This document shows, piece by piece, positions 35,508-45,666 of a stretch of 64,000 nt of DNA (position 1 is the first letter of the stretch; the number at the start of each line of letters is the position of its first letter). Source of the DNA: Pantoea nemavictus. GTDB lineage: Bacteria > Pseudomonadota > Gammaproteobacteria > Enterobacterales > Enterobacteriaceae. The position numbers and the translations under genes were made by a program. The notes beneath the pieces are model-generated. The model had not been told where the DNA came from, ran no database searches, and was given only the letters and a program-made list of their open reading frames with translations. The stretch lies in assembly GCF_037479095.1 (NCBI RefSeq), contig NZ_JBBGZW010000001.1, positions 2,728,001 through 2,792,000 on the forward strand, read 5' to 3'.

Positions 35508-36185
35508 TTATTTACCGCAGCACTGCTTGTACTTTTTACCGCTGCCGCACGGGCAAGGATCGTTGCGACCGGTTTTCTCGCCGGCAAAGTGCGGCAACTG
35601 CGGTTCCGGGTCAGGCTGCGCCATGCGCTGTTCCTGCCAGTATTCATGTAGCTCCAGCGCGGCGGGGCGAATCGCGTCGATGCTGGCTTCAAACTCTTCT
35701 GGCGTGAAGGCTTCGCGCTGCGCCAGCTGCTCGTCGCTGCCGTGCAGGGTGATCGCCTCCATCATCGGCTGCAGTGACTCCGGCAGCAGCGACCAATCCG
35801 CATCCAGCGCGACGCCGCGCAGATAGCCGTAGCACCAATCTTCCACCACGGTGAATTCCTGGCCTTCCATCTCTTGCGTGCCAAACAGCGGATCGAACTG
35901 CTCCGGGAATTCGGCCAGGCGCTCGGCAATATCGTTCAGATGCTGAAACGTCAGCGTCATAAAGCGATCCATTTCGCGCTCGTTAGACCATTTAGGAATG
36001 TGCTTTTTGCCGCCCCACATCGCCACCAGCCACTCGCTCGGCTCAATGTCGTTCGGGCCGGAGAGCAGCGCGGTCAGCATGCCATCCAGTTCGGCGGTAT
36101 CCACCACTGCGTGTTCGTTGCCGTATTTCTCCAGCATATCTTCAAGCCAGTTCAGCTCTTTTTCGGTTAACGGGCCCTGGTTCAT
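35508..36185 (-). CDS. yecA: YecA family protein with SEC-C metal-binding motif
   Basis: The 225-residue protein has a UPF0149 domain (about 10-165: [43 protein letters not shown]) and a C-terminal SEC-C zinc motif, [18 protein letters not shown]. The same motif in SecA binds zinc and contacts SecB or the ribosome. E. coli YecA has been reported to interact with ribosomes. The ATG at 36185 follows AGGAG and matches the E. coli start; a frame from 36209 adds eight residues. Confidence 0.92.
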   Translation of the reverse strand: MNQGPLTEKELNWLEDMLEKYGNEHAVVDTAELDGMLTALLSGPNDIEPSEWLVAMWGGKKHIPKWSNEREMDRFMTLTFQHLNDIAERLAEFPEQFDPLFGTQEMEGQEFTVVEDWCYGYLRGVALDADWSLLPESLQPMMEAITLHGSDEQLAQREAFTPEEFEASIDAIRPAALELHEYWQEQRMAQPDPEPQLPHFAGEKTGRNDPCPCGSGKKYKQCCGK

Positions 36186-36403
36186 ACGGCGTCTCCTGCG
36201 GTTGCTCATGGTTGGGCAATGCCCAAATAGTATTGGCGGCGATTATAGCGGGAAGCAGGTGTGATTTACCGCTTTTTGCATATCGATTGCTGAACCTTTC
36301 CTAAAAATCATTCGCCATAACATATTGCCCAACAGTATTGGCTGCGGTTGCTGACAGATGGCAGCGTAAACAGAGAATTTTTCTGCCTAAAGGATGCAAA
36401 TGT

Positions 36404-37420
36404 ATGGCCACTACGTTGCCGGTACTGGATTTATCCCTGCTGGAACTGCCTGATGCCGAACAGGCGCAATATCTGGCCGAGCTGCGAGAAACCGCGCGCG
36501 ACGTGGGCTTCTTTTATTTAATTAACCATGGCATCAATCCGCAACTGCTGCAGAACGTGCAGAGCATCACGCGGGCATTTTTTGCCTTGCCGGATGAAGA
36601 GAAGCAGCGCGTTTCGATGATTCACTCACCGCACTTTCGCGGCTACAACCGCGCGGGCGTGGAATATACCCGTGAGCAGCGCGATCAGCGCGAGCAGTTT
36701 GATATCGGCGCGGAGCGCGCGGCGTTGACGTTGCAGCCGGACGATGCGGCGTGGAAACAGCTGCAGGGCCCAAATTTGTGGCCGCAGGCGCTGCCACAGC
36801 TGCGCCCGGTGATCCATGCGTGGCAGCAGGCAATGACCGACGTTGCACTGCGTTTACTGCGCGCCTTCGCCAAATCGCTGTCGCTGCCGCCGAACGCCTT
36901 CGATGCGCTCTACGGCACGCATCCCAACGAACATGTGAAGCTGATTCGCTATCCAGGTCAGGATGCGGATGCCAGCCAGCAAGGCGTTGGCGCACATAAA
37001 GATTCCGGTTTTCTAACCTTTCTGTTGCAGGACGAGCAGAGAGGTTTGCAGGTAGAAGTGACGCCGGATAATTGGGTAGATGCGCTGCCAAAACCGGGTG
37101 CTTTTGTGGTGAACATCGGCGAATTGCTGGAAATTGCCACCAATGGTTATCTGCGTGCCACCGTACATCGCGTGGTATCGCCTCCTGCGCGCCAGCAGCG
37201 GATTTCGATCGCGTTCTTCCTCGGCGCGCAGCTGGACGCCGAAGTTCCGCTGTATCAGTTACCGCCTCAGCTGGCCGCAGAAGCACGCGGACCAACCAGC
37301 GATCCCAGCAATCCGCTACTGCGGGAGGTGGGCTGGAACTATCTCAAGGGGCGTTTGCGATCGCATCGCGACGTAGCGCAGCGTTATTACGCTGACACTC
37401 TCAATAGCGTTAAATCATAA
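36404..37420 (+). CDS. 2-oxoglutarate/Fe(II)-dependent dioxygenase, isopenicillin N synthase-like
   Basis: The 338-residue enzyme has the DIOX_N domain (LPVLDLSLL... VGFFYLINHGI, residues 1-120) and the 2OG-FeII core. Iron ligands fit H in GVGAHKDSGFLTFLL, the D three residues after it, and H in RATVHRVVSP, with R in ARQQRISIAFF binding 2OG. Relatives hydroxylate or desaturate small molecules. The ATG at 36404 follows AAAGGA. It is 17 bp upstream of a MetQ-like binding protein, so both probably act on one imported compound. Confidence 0.9.
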   Translation: MATTLPVLDLSLLELPDAEQAQYLAELRETARDVGFFYLINHGINPQLLQNVQSITRAFFALPDEEKQRVSMIHSPHFRGYNRAGVEYTREQRDQREQFDIGAERAALTLQPDDAAWKQLQGPNLWPQALPQLRPVIHAWQQAMTDVALRLLRAFAKSLSLPPNAFDALYGTHPNEHVKLIRYPGQDADASQQGVGAHKDSGFLTFLLQDEQRGLQVEVTPDNWVDALPKPGAFVVNIGELLEIATNGYLRATVHRVVSPPARQQRISIAFFLGAQLDAEVPLYQLPPQLAAEARGPTSDPSNPLLREVGWNYLKGRLRSHRDVAQRYYADTLNSVKS

Positions 37421-37437
37421 GAAACTAAGGGAAGCAG

Positions 37438-38220
37438 ATGAATAAAAAGGTGATAGCAACGTTGGCGATGGTTTCGATTTTCAGCACTTACGCATCGGCG
37501 GCGGCACTGCGCGTGGCGGCGGATGCCGTACCGCACAGCGAAATCCTTAACCACATCAAACAGACCGATAAAAAGCTCGATCTTAAGGTGATTGAACTCA
37601 ATGGCAACCTTAACGCCAACGAACTGCTGGCGCGCGGAGACGTGGATGCCAATTACTTCCAGCATGTGCCTTATCTGCGCGATCAGGAAAAAGCGTTGGG
37701 CGAGAAATTTTCTGTCGTCGCTACCGTGCATATTGAGCCGCTGGGCATTTACTCGCACAAAGTGAAATCACTGAAAGATCTGCCTGATGGCGCGCAGGTG
37801 GCGGTGCCAAATAACGTCACCAATCTGAGCCGCGCCCTTTATCTGTTGCAGGCCAATGGCTTACTGAAGTTGAAGAGCAGCCGCGCTGAGACGCTGGTGA
37901 CATCGGCAGACATTACCGACAACCCGCATCATCTAAAAATTATTGAAGTGGAAGCGCCGCAGCTGCCGCGCGCGCTGGACGATGCGCAGTTAGCCATCAT
38001 TAACGGTAACTACGCCCTGCAGGCAGGATTAGTGCCTTCAAAGGATGCGCTGGCGCTGGAACAAGCGCAGGATAATCCGTACGCCAACGTGCTGGTCACC
38101 ACGCCGAAACTGGCGCACGATCCGCGTATTATTGAATTAGCCAAAGATCTCGAGTCAAAGCAAACCGCTGAATTTATTAACCAGCATTACAAAGGTTCGG
38201 TTATTCCTGTTAATCATTAA
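37438..38220 (+). CDS. NlpA/MetQ family ABC substrate-binding protein
   Basis: The 260-residue protein has a signal peptide ending YASA-AALRV, with no lipobox Cys, unlike most MetQ proteins. Family marks are PHSEILNHIK, LNANELLARGDVDANYFQHVPYL, GIYSHKVKSLKDLPDGAQVAVPNNVTNLSRAL and NGNYALQAGL. MetQ relatives bind methionine or similar amino acids. No ABC permease or ATPase lies beside it; instead it is paired with a 2OG oxygenase. A soluble periplasmic binder using MetNI in trans is an inference. Confidence 0.9.
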   Translation: MNKKVIATLAMVSIFSTYASAAALRVAADAVPHSEILNHIKQTDKKLDLKVIELNGNLNANELLARGDVDANYFQHVPYLRDQEKALGEKFSVVATVHIEPLGIYSHKVKSLKDLPDGAQVAVPNNVTNLSRALYLLQANGLLKLKSSRAETLVTSADITDNPHHLKIIEVEAPQLPRALDDAQLAIINGNYALQAGLVPSKDALALEQAQDNPYANVLVTTPKLAHDPRIIELAKDLESKQTAEFINQHYKGSVIPVNH

Positions 38221-38334
38221 TCCCCTGGCGCCCCTGTTTTTGCCAGGTGGCGCTGACTTTCTTCTGTGCTATATTTCGCCACCAACACCCGCCGCGCCTT
38301 TTTAAAACCATAAAAATTCTCTAAATCCATTGCC

Positions 38335-39549
38335 ATGATTACCTTTGCCAGGAAAAAACGGGTGCTGTGCCATCGTTTAGCGCGATGCATCATTCTGCTG
38401 TGCATCAGCCTGCTGCTCAATGCCTGCGGCACGCTGTCGCAAACCTCCGCGCCGGTGAGCGATAAAGTTTACCTTTCGCATGACACGTTCAATGAAAACG
38501 TCGATGACATTGTGCGTCACTACATGCAGCAGAAGCAGGTTTCCGGCATCAGCATCGCGATCATCCATCAGCGTAGTCAGCCCACATTTTATAGCTTTGG
38601 CGTCACCGATGCGGTGCACCGTTATCCCATCACGCCCGATACCTTGTTCGCGCTGGGTTCACTGAGTAAAGGCATCACCGCCGAGGTGATTATTGAGCTG
38701 GTGGATCGGGGCGAGCTGCACTGGAACGACACGCTGGCGACGCTGCTACCGCCGAACGTGCCGCTGAGCGCCGATGCCAAACGCATTACGCTGCTACAGC
38801 TGGTAACGCACACCTCGGGGTTACCGCGCCAGGATATGGATTTGCCGATGTTCATAAAATTCATGGGCTATTTGCGCAGCGGCGAGAACTTTTACGGCAA
38901 CCTGGACAGCGATGCGGTGTTGGAGTATCTCGCCGATTTTAGCGCGCCTGCGCATCCCACCGCCCGCTACTCCAATCTCGGCTATGCGCTGTTGGGCTAC
39001 ATTCTCAAGCATCGCTTTCATCAGGACATCGAAACGCTGGCGCAACGCAACATGTTCCAGCCGCTGGGCATGACCAGCAGCAGCTTTGAGCCGCAACGTC
39101 TGCGCGGTTATCCGTGGCGTGCGATTGGCCATGCGGGCGATCAGCCAAAATTGATTCCACGCGGCCAAATAACGCCAGACTGGGCGTTCAATAATAATAT
39201 GGTGGCGGCCGCCAGCCTGTATAGCAACGCGCGCGATTTGATTCGCTATCTGGATGCGCACCTGCACGACGGCGCGGGCAGCTCGCTCAACGCGGCGTTT
39301 GCGCAGGTCAATCACGGCTACGAGCAGCACGGCAATCAGTCGCAAAATATCGCCTGGGTGACGGATCGTTATGGCGATCAGCAAATTACCTATCAGGTCG
39401 GTTATATCGGCGGTTACTCAAGCTTTATTGGTTTCGATAAGCAGAACGGCAATGCGATTGTGGTGCTGCAGAACGCGTTTAACTGGAGTAATTATCTCGG
39501 CATTGCTCTATTGATGGATCTGGCGCAGAAAAAACACCACAGTAATTAA
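38335..39549 (+). CDS. Serine beta-lactamase/penicillin-binding-like hydrolase, predicted lipoprotein
   Basis: The 404-residue protein has a long basic N-terminus then a lipobox (LLLNAC near residue 31), suggesting a lipoprotein. The class C beta-lactamase/AmpH-type domain has SxxK as SLSK (GSLSKGITAEV) and YxN as YSN (RYSNLGYALLGY). The last motif is HxG/KTG-like in the QVGYIGGYSSF region. Such proteins may be D,D-peptidases, esterases or peptide hydrolases; resistance is not implied. An ATG some residues downstream is possible because the first 15 residues are unusually basic. Confidence 0.85.
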   Translation: MITFARKKRVLCHRLARCIILLCISLLLNACGTLSQTSAPVSDKVYLSHDTFNENVDDIVRHYMQQKQVSGISIAIIHQRSQPTFYSFGVTDAVHRYPITPDTLFALGSLSKGITAEVIIELVDRGELHWNDTLATLLPPNVPLSADAKRITLLQLVTHTSGLPRQDMDLPMFIKFMGYLRSGENFYGNLDSDAVLEYLADFSAPAHPTARYSNLGYALLGYILKHRFHQDIETLAQRNMFQPLGMTSSSFEPQRLRGYPWRAIGHAGDQPKLIPRGQITPDWAFNNNMVAAASLYSNARDLIRYLDAHLHDGAGSSLNAAFAQVNHGYEQHGNQSQNIAWVTDRYGDQQITYQVGYIGGYSSFIGFDKQNGNAIVVLQNAFNWSNYLGIALLMDLAQKKHHSN

Positions 39550-39705
39550 CATGGTTGCTTGCAATTTTACTGCGCCAAAAATGGCGATAGCTGAGGTATG
39601 CTGAGCAGCGAAATTTGACGCGCTAAGCGCGCCGGGGGAACCTTCTGCGTGCCGCACTTGTCAGTAAATTGGACAGTTAATAATTAACCAGAGTGGAAAT
39701 CACCA

Positions 39706-40218
39706 ATGCGCAGGACACACGTCACCCTTCTTTCTGCAGGAATTTTTATGGGCGCTTTAAGCCTTACGCCAGCTGCGCTGGCTGAAGGCGAGCAAACGGA
39801 TGCCGTACCCACCCCGCCGCAGGTGCAGCAGACCGCACCCGATGCACAAACGCAGGCGCCAGCCGCAGATGCCCAAACTCAAGCGCCGGCGGCCGATGCG
39901 CCCGCCAGCAATGAACCGGCTGAATCCAGTGGCGATGTCGCACCGATTCGTCCTCCGCAAAGCGGCGATGCCACGGCACCCAATAATTACGATCTGACCA
40001 CCATTATCATCGACTACAAAGAGTACAAAGTCGGCGATGTGGTGCCCGAAGAGTATCGTAAAAAGCAGTACACCATTGTCCAGTGGCAGCCGCGCCATCT
40101 GCCCGCGCCGCAGCCTGGCACGCATTGGGCTTATATCAATGCCAACTACATCCTGATCACCGATGACAGCGGTAAGATCGTGATGGGCAAATCGGGCGAA
40201 ATCTTCTTCCGCGGTTAA
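39706..40218 (+). CDS. RcnB-like periplasmic protein with Ala/Pro/Gln repeat linker
   Basis: The 170-residue protein has a signal peptide (cleavage after AALA). A low-complexity linker contains two tandem copies of DAQTQAPAA. An RcnB-type C-terminal domain follows (YKVGDVVPEEYRKKQYTI, WQPRHLPAPQPGTHWAYINANYILITDDSGKIV). RcnB in E. coli is needed for nickel and cobalt homeostasis. The metal-binding His/Met content is low here, so only the fold is claimed. It converges on the MocR gene, overlapping it by four bases. Confidence 0.83.
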   Translation: MRRTHVTLLSAGIFMGALSLTPAALAEGEQTDAVPTPPQVQQTAPDAQTQAPAADAQTQAPAADAPASNEPAESSGDVAPIRPPQSGDATAPNNYDLTTIIIDYKEYKVGDVVPEEYRKKQYTIVQWQPRHLPAPQPGTHWAYINANYILITDDSGKIVMGKSGEIFFRG

Positions 40219-41663
40219 CCTCCGCGCAGCAGACGCGCTAGCTGCGCGACGCCCGCCGTAATCTGGCTGGTGCTGGTGTTGCCATAACCCAGCACCAGCC
40301 CTTGCTGCTTGTTCTCTCCAAGATAAAATCCCGACAGCGCGCCCGGCGCGTAGCCACTGTGGATCAGCCGATCCACCAGCGCCATATCGTTTTGATCATC
40401 TGGCAGTGATAACACCAGATGCATGCCACATTCGCCGCCCTGTATCGCTACCTTAGCACCCAAGGTTTGCTGCAAAGCCTGACGCAACGTTGCCTGACGT
40501 TGGCGATAGAGCCGACGCATTTTGCTCAGATGGCGGCTGAAGTCACCGCTGCGTAAAAACAGCGCCAGCGCCTGCTGCTCCGGGCGATTGCCGCCGCGCA
40601 GCAGTTCATGCAGGGCAGGACGCAGCGGCGCTAGCAGCTGCGGTGGCAACACCATAAAACCGAGGCGCAGTGCTGGAAACAGCGTTTTACTGAACGAACC
40701 GACGTAGATCACTGGCGTAGGTTGCATCATGCCCTGCATGGCGGCGATGGGTTCTCCGCTGTAACGAAAGTCGCTGTCGTAATCATCTTCGATAATCCAC
40801 GTTTGATTTTCACGTGCCGCCGCTAATAGCGCCAGACGACGCGGTGCGCTCATGATCGCGCCGGTGGGATATTGATGGGTTGGCGTGGTGTAAATCAGGC
40901 GTGGCCGACGCTGCTGCCAATCCTGTGGGTTTGCTGCCAGGCCCTGGCTATCGACGTTTACCGGCTCAATCTGCATATCACCGAGGCGCATGGCCGCCTT
41001 TGCGCCGCGATAGCCAGGTTCTTCAATCCAACCGATGTCGCCAGGGCTGCTAAGCAGCGCGACGCACAGCGTAAGCGCCTGCTGCGCACCTTCGGTAATC
41101 ACGATTTGCTCTGGCGTACAGCGCACGCCGCGCGCCAGAGCTAAATGCTGGGCCAGCGCTTCCCGCAGCGTACGTTCGCCGAGCGGATCGCCATAGCCCA
41201 GCAGCTGCTGCGGCTGATGCAGCATCACGCGGTTCAATGCGCGTCGCCATTGTGCCAGCGGGAAATGCGCCAGCGAAGGAACACCCGGTCGCAGCGCCAT
41301 CTCTTGGCTGAAGGTGCGATGGCTGGAGCGCAGCTCGGCGATGCGCGGCGACAAGGTAATCTCGCTACTGGCGTACGGCTCTTTATCCGCGGCCTGCAGC
41401 GCCATATTACCGATGCGACTGCCCTGGCGATCGCTGATGATGAAACCTTCGGCCTGTAGCTGTGACCACACGGCCATTACCGTATTTCGTGAAACGTTAA
41501 GATCCAGCGCCAGCTGTCGCGTGGCGGCCAAGCGCGTACCGGGCGCCAGTTTTCCCGTCAGAATCGCCTGTTTGATGCGCTGAAAAAGCTGTTGCTGCAG
41601 TGTCTGCGCGCCATGGGTTTCCAGCGGTGCCAGTAATAATCGGTGTAGCTCAACATCACTCAT
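40215..41663 (-). CDS. MocR/PdxR-type transcriptional regulator
   Basis: The 482-residue regulator has a GntR winged helix (LFQRIKQAILTGKLAPGTRLAATRQLALDLNVSRNTVMAVWSQL, about 25-70) and an aminotransferase-like domain. The PLP Lys lies in VYVGSFSKTLFPALRLGF and the DDYDSDFRY motif is present. It is divergent from a GNAT gene (start 41772). PdxR-type members control pyridoxal or GABA genes; no such genes are adjacent, so the target may be the GNAT gene. Confidence 0.9.
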   Translation of the reverse strand: MSDVELHRLLLAPLETHGAQTLQQQLFQRIKQAILTGKLAPGTRLAATRQLALDLNVSRNTVMAVWSQLQAEGFIISDRQGSRIGNMALQAADKEPYASSEITLSPRIAELRSSHRTFSQEMALRPGVPSLAHFPLAQWRRALNRVMLHQPQQLLGYGDPLGERTLREALAQHLALARGVRCTPEQIVITEGAQQALTLCVALLSSPGDIGWIEEPGYRGAKAAMRLGDMQIEPVNVDSQGLAANPQDWQQRRPRLIYTTPTHQYPTGAIMSAPRRLALLAAARENQTWIIEDDYDSDFRYSGEPIAAMQGMMQPTPVIYVGSFSKTLFPALRLGFMVLPPQLLAPLRPALHELLRGGNRPEQQALALFLRSGDFSRHLSKMRRLYRQRQATLRQALQQTLGAKVAIQGGECGMHLVLSLPDDQNDMALVDRLIHSGYAPGALSGFYLGENKQQGLVLGYGNTSTSQITAGVAQLARLLRGG

Positions 41664-41771
41664 AAGCGCATTTCCGTGGATCCATCAAATGGCATCATTG
41701 TGGCGCTTTTTAACACTCCAGCAAAGTGGCACTCTGCTGCACAGGCCCCTAACTTTTTAAGGAATCGAGGA

Positions 41772-42482
41772 ATGTCGCAACACACCAACGTTTATGGACA
41801 ACCGGTAGGATTTCCACTGCCCGATTGGCAACCCCGCGCCTGGCCAGAGTATGAAACTTTTTCGGGTGACTATTGCCGGCTAGAGCCGCTCAGTGCCGAT
41901 CGTCATGGCCGCGAACTGTTTGCCGTCTATGCGCAAGCTGCGGATGGGCGAGACTGGACCTATATGTTCGCCGAGCCCTTTGCAGATGAGGCGGCTTATG
42001 TGGCTTATGCGCGCCAGCTGGAAAACGGCCGCGATTCGCTGCATTTCGCGGTAATCGATCCGGCCAGCAATCGCGCGGTTGGCAGCCTGGCGTTGATGCG
42101 CATTGATGCCACGCACGGATCGATTGAAGTCGGCCACGTCGCCTTTTCGCCCCTGCTGAAGCAAACCCGTATGGCCACTGAAGCGCATTATTTGCTGATG
42201 CGTTATGCCTTTGAAAAGTTGGGCTATCGTCGTTATGAGTGGAAGTGCGACAGTTGCAATCAACCCTCGCGTAACGCGGCGCAGCGGTTGGGATTTCAGT
42301 TCGAAGGTACCTTCCGTCAGGCGATTGTTTATAAAGGCCGCAGCCGTGATACCTGTTGGTTCTCCATCATCGATAGCGAGTGGCCGCAGGTGAAACAGGG
42401 CTTCGAACGCTGGCTGGCGGCGGAGAACTTTACGGAGCAGGGAACGCAGCGTGAAAGGCTGGAGGCGCTGCGTCAGCAGTGA
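41772..42482 (+). CDS. GNAT acetyltransferase, RimJ/RimL-like
   Basis: The 236-residue protein belongs to the larger GNAT group (DUF/Acetyltransf_3). Marks include CRLEPLSADRHGRELFAVY, VGSLALMRID, IEVGHVAFSPLLKQTRMATEAHYLLMRYAFEKLGYRRYEWKCD and RNAAQRLGFQFEGTFRQ. Members acetylate protein N-termini, amines or antibiotics. The ATG at 41772 is preceded by AAGGAATCGAGGA; longer frames from 41676 overlap the divergent promoter region. Divergent pairing with the MocR gene suggests regulation by it. Confidence 0.88.
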   Translation: MSQHTNVYGQPVGFPLPDWQPRAWPEYETFSGDYCRLEPLSADRHGRELFAVYAQAADGRDWTYMFAEPFADEAAYVAYARQLENGRDSLHFAVIDPASNRAVGSLALMRIDATHGSIEVGHVAFSPLLKQTRMATEAHYLLMRYAFEKLGYRRYEWKCDSCNQPSRNAAQRLGFQFEGTFRQAIVYKGRSRDTCWFSIIDSEWPQVKQGFERWLAAENFTEQGTQRERLEALRQQ

Positions 42483-42489
42483 TTTAAAG

Positions 42490-42507
42490 CCGGGCTTAAA
42501 GCCCGGT
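42490..42507. terminator. Hairpin between convergent genes
   Basis: CCGGGC-TTAAA-GCCCGG with flanking AAAG/GTTAG gives a short GC stem. On the minus strand it is followed by CTTTAAAT, so it probably ends the coiled-coil gene as well as the GNAT gene. Confidence 0.7.
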
Positions 42508-42968
42508 TAGCTCATAAACATATATTTTGCTGCTGCAGGAATCAGGGTACAGACAATTGCCATCATGATTCCTTTAAGCCATTGAGAGTCTTTTTTTAAA
42601 GCCGTAAAGTTTTGGTCCATACGCTGATCCATGGCACCTAAACGAATATCGAGTTTCTCGAATTTCTGATTTATCTTCTCGAACCTTTCATCGATTTTAT
42701 CGAAGCGAATATCCATCGTTTGAAATTGACCCGTGACATCTTTCTCAAAATGGTCAAATCGCTGTTCCAGATTATCAATACGATTATTGGTGGCGTGTTG
42801 CATACGGACCACACTTTCCATTGCCTGCGACAGATCGACTTTGGTCAGCGAATTCTCTTGCTGCATTTCAGCAAAGATTTCAACCATCACTTCCGCCTGC
42901 TTATCGGCCACGCCGGCCTGTTGTAGCGCCAGATACGCTTTATGCGTGTTTATCATCGTCATTCTCAT
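42507..42968 (-). CDS. DUF1640-like coiled-coil protein with C-terminal membrane anchor
   Basis: The 153-residue protein begins with a THKAYLALQQAGVADKQAEVMVEIF region like DUF1640 (CCDC90-type) proteins. A long heptad coiled coil follows (NRIDNLEQRFDHFEKD... RFDKIDERFEKINQKFEKLDIRLGAMDQRM). One C-terminal membrane helix (LKGIMMAIVCTLIPAAAKYMF) ends it. Three nearby ATG codons (M1, M3, M5) are possible starts. The family is widespread near mobile and host genes and has no settled bacterial function. Confidence 0.8.
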   Translation of the reverse strand: MRMTMINTHKAYLALQQAGVADKQAEVMVEIFAEMQQENSLTKVDLSQAMESVVRMQHATNNRIDNLEQRFDHFEKDVTGQFQTMDIRFDKIDERFEKINQKFEKLDIRLGAMDQRMDQNFTALKKDSQWLKGIMMAIVCTLIPAAAKYMFMS

Positions 42969-43103
42969 CCTTGTCTCTCCCGGTTAACTCCTTTGCTGAG
43001 GAGAAGGCTATCCCGGTTGTGAGGGTTACTCTATCTGAGCGTTCAAACTTTGCGCGATGCCTCGAAAAAAATCAATCCGTACAAAGAGTAACGCGATTCG
43101 CTA

Positions 43104-43133
43104 ATAAAAAAGGCCTGCACGCAGGCAGGCCTT
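43104..43133 (-). terminator. opgB terminator
   Basis: On the minus strand AAGGCCTGC-CTGCGT-GCAGGCCTT runs into TTTTTATTAG. The stem is perfect over nine base pairs. Confidence 0.92.
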
Positions 43134-43152
43134 GAAGTCCAGCAGAATCAGC

Positions 43153-45450
43153 TTAACGTTGCGGCTGCGGAATAATTTTTATATCCACCATACCGATGCC
43201 CAGTTTGCGCGGATCCTGGCCGATGATGTTGCCGTCATTCGACTCCTGCGGCTCCGGCGGTGCAATAATCAAGTTGCGGCTACCGGTGGGATTGGTGAAA
43301 TGCAGCGTGGTGGTGGAGAAATCCTCCCCCAGATTCAACGGCTGCTCCTGATCTCCCACGCGCACCGGGATTGGCCGATGCGCATTGGGGCCGAAGCCAC
43401 GCGCGGTGATCACCACATCAAAGCGCTCAGGCAGTGGATCGTTGTATTCAATATTCACTTCAGGTGCCAGATTAGCGTTCGACCAACGTCCCCAGTTTTC
43501 CAGCCGTGATATGCCTTTAAAGCTCTTAACACTGCTCGGCGCGCCGGGCACCGTTAACAGGAAGCTGTCTGCGTTGTAGCGAATAGCATTGTCTTCAATG
43601 CGAATCTGCTGTTCGTTCAGCTGGAACGTTGCTGCGCTCACCTCCGCTTTCGGGAAGGTGACTTTACTTTTCCACAGCGGCTTATCAATGCGGGTTACGC
43701 TCGGTTTGCCGCCCATTTGCCCCATCGAAATACACAGATCGTTCGATAGCGCTAAATCAGGCTGCCACAGGCGGGCCATCTTGAAGCAGCGATCGACCCA
43801 GACGAATTTGTCAGCGGCAGCGAATTTGGAGAGCTGATAGCGCAGTGGCTCAGCGTATTCACCTTCCGGCAGCGGTTCGACATGTTTATCAGAGACGCGG
43901 AACAGAATCGGCAGCTTGAAGGTCGCGCCCGAGAAGCTGAAAGTATTCTTCTGCTGATCGACCGTGAAGCTCTCCATCTTACTGGGGAAATTCCACAGTT
44001 GGATGATATCCGCTTTCCACGCCGTGACGCGCTTCGCCATATCCTCAAACTGGGTAGACAGCGAGACGGAGGAGAGACCGCTGCGACCCAGGCCGATGGC
44101 GTTATCACCGCCGAGAATATCCAGCACCGTCGCACCGTTATCCAGCGTGCTGCGTTTGCTATCGAGCACTTCCGCCTGTGGCTGATCGCCACGAATGACC
44201 ATAAACAGGTCATGGCGCGGCTGTTTGATCAAATATTGATGCGCCGTGTTGTTCATCGCCAAATGATCGGACGTCACCACGATGATGGTATTTTTAAACC
44301 ACGGCGAGGCCTTAATGCGCTCAATTAGCCGCGCCACATGCTCTTGTGAACAGGCCACGGCGCTAAATGACTGGTTCGGTTTACCGTCATAGCTGTAGCT
44401 TTTACGTTGGCAGCTGCGCGAGATAAAACCATCCGGATGATGGGTATCTACCGTTAGCGTGAACAATGCAAAGCGCTTCTGCTCACGGGACAGCTCCTCG
44501 TATTTCTCAAATACCTCATCCATCACCGTGTCATCGTAGTAGCCCCAGTTATTGCGATAGGCGGGATCGGCGACGCGGCTTTTGAGCTCCTCAGAGCCGT
44601 ACATATTGGCGGCATCAAAGCCGTGCGACAGCAGAAAAGTATCTTTACCGGCGAAACGCAAATCCGCGCCCTGTATGAACCAGTTTTCGTAGCCGGAGTT
44701 TTTCAGGATATCGCCGAGACAAATATTCTGCGGATAAAAGCTGGAGAGCGAAGCCGAGGCGTTGCCATCAAAAGGGGCAAACAGCGGAATGCCGCACTGC
44801 GAAGCCACCATGCCGGCAATGGTGTAGTCGGTGCCGGGTAACTGTTCGGTTTGGCTGAAATCGATGCTCTGGTCTTTTTCACGGCTGAGTTCGGGCGCTA
44901 GGCCGGGAAAGGCCTGCTGATCGAAGTAGGTCCGTTCGAGGCTTTCGCCATAGATATAGACCAGATTGAGCTTCGGCTCGGCTATCACCTTGTTTGGCGT
45001 TTTGTAATAGGTTTCGAAATCTGAATCAGCGAGACGCGTGTGGGAGGCGATCAGCTCTTTCACCTGACGGAACGCCGGCGTGGTTTGTACTGAACCGGCA
45101 GCACAGGCAATAGCCAGTAAACTCCAGCCGAGATGATGCTGAGTCTTGCGGCGACGCAGCAGCCATGTAAGCAGGCAAAATAGCGAGAACAGGCCAATGA
45201 TTAACCCGATGGCCGGCACCACATATTTGCTCACGCCCGCGCCCGTCAGGCTATTGGTTAGGGTGTAGAGCACCGCATCATTGATTCCATCGCCCGTGAA
45301 ATAGTTGCTGGCGAACAGCGTGATGTTAAGCACGATGAACAGGGTAAGCAGCAGCAAGATCAGACTAAACCAGAATTTATTTCGCCCGGCTTTAAAGGAG
45401 TAGACCGCAATCGCAGCCAAAAAGAGTACAACCGAAACCATTTCGGACAA
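43153..45450 (-). CDS. opgB: Phosphoglycerol transferase I OpgB (MdoB)
   Basis: The 765-residue inner-membrane enzyme transfers phosphoglycerol from phosphatidylglycerol to periplasmic glucans. Four N-terminal membrane segments (to about residue 130) precede a large periplasmic sulfatase/alkaline phosphatase-like domain. This has the nucleophile region [32 protein letters not shown], and [21 protein letters not shown] metal ligands. A C-terminal beta-rich domain follows. The length matches E. coli OpgB (763). Confidence 0.96.
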   Translation of the reverse strand: MSEMVSVVLFLAAIAVYSFKAGRNKFWFSLILLLLTLFIVLNITLFASNYFTGDGINDAVLYTLTNSLTGAGVSKYVVPAIGLIIGLFSLFCLLTWLLRRRKTQHHLGWSLLAIACAAGSVQTTPAFRQVKELIASHTRLADSDFETYYKTPNKVIAEPKLNLVYIYGESLERTYFDQQAFPGLAPELSREKDQSIDFSQTEQLPGTDYTIAGMVASQCGIPLFAPFDGNASASLSSFYPQNICLGDILKNSGYENWFIQGADLRFAGKDTFLLSHGFDAANMYGSEELKSRVADPAYRNNWGYYDDTVMDEVFEKYEELSREQKRFALFTLTVDTHHPDGFISRSCQRKSYSYDGKPNQSFSAVACSQEHVARLIERIKASPWFKNTIIVVTSDHLAMNNTAHQYLIKQPRHDLFMVIRGDQPQAEVLDSKRSTLDNGATVLDILGGDNAIGLGRSGLSSVSLSTQFEDMAKRVTAWKADIIQLWNFPSKMESFTVDQQKNTFSFSGATFKLPILFRVSDKHVEPLPEGEYAEPLRYQLSKFAAADKFVWVDRCFKMARLWQPDLALSNDLCISMGQMGGKPSVTRIDKPLWKSKVTFPKAEVSAATFQLNEQQIRIEDNAIRYNADSFLLTVPGAPSSVKSFKGISRLENWGRWSNANLAPEVNIEYNDPLPERFDVVITARGFGPNAHRPIPVRVGDQEQPLNLGEDFSTTTLHFTNPTGSRNLIIAPPEPQESNDGNIIGQDPRKLGIGMVDIKIIPQPQR

Positions 45451-45666
45451 CGTCAGATCCTCATCTTGAATGAATACGCATTCCCTGCGTCAACGACCCT
45501 CTTTGGGGGATTTTTGCGTCAATCTATATCGGGTGTCACAAGGCTGCAACACATCCAACCAGATTTGTGCGATGCATTCCGATTCGTTTATGGCGGATTT
45601 AGGCTGGCTGTGGTTTGGCCTGGTAGCAACGCAACGGCTGCTACCAGTGAGGGCAGAGAAGGGAAA

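Noticed and set aside
43021..43110. Possible small RNA upstream of the opgB terminator
   Set aside because: No promoter or stable fold beyond the terminator hairpin is visible.
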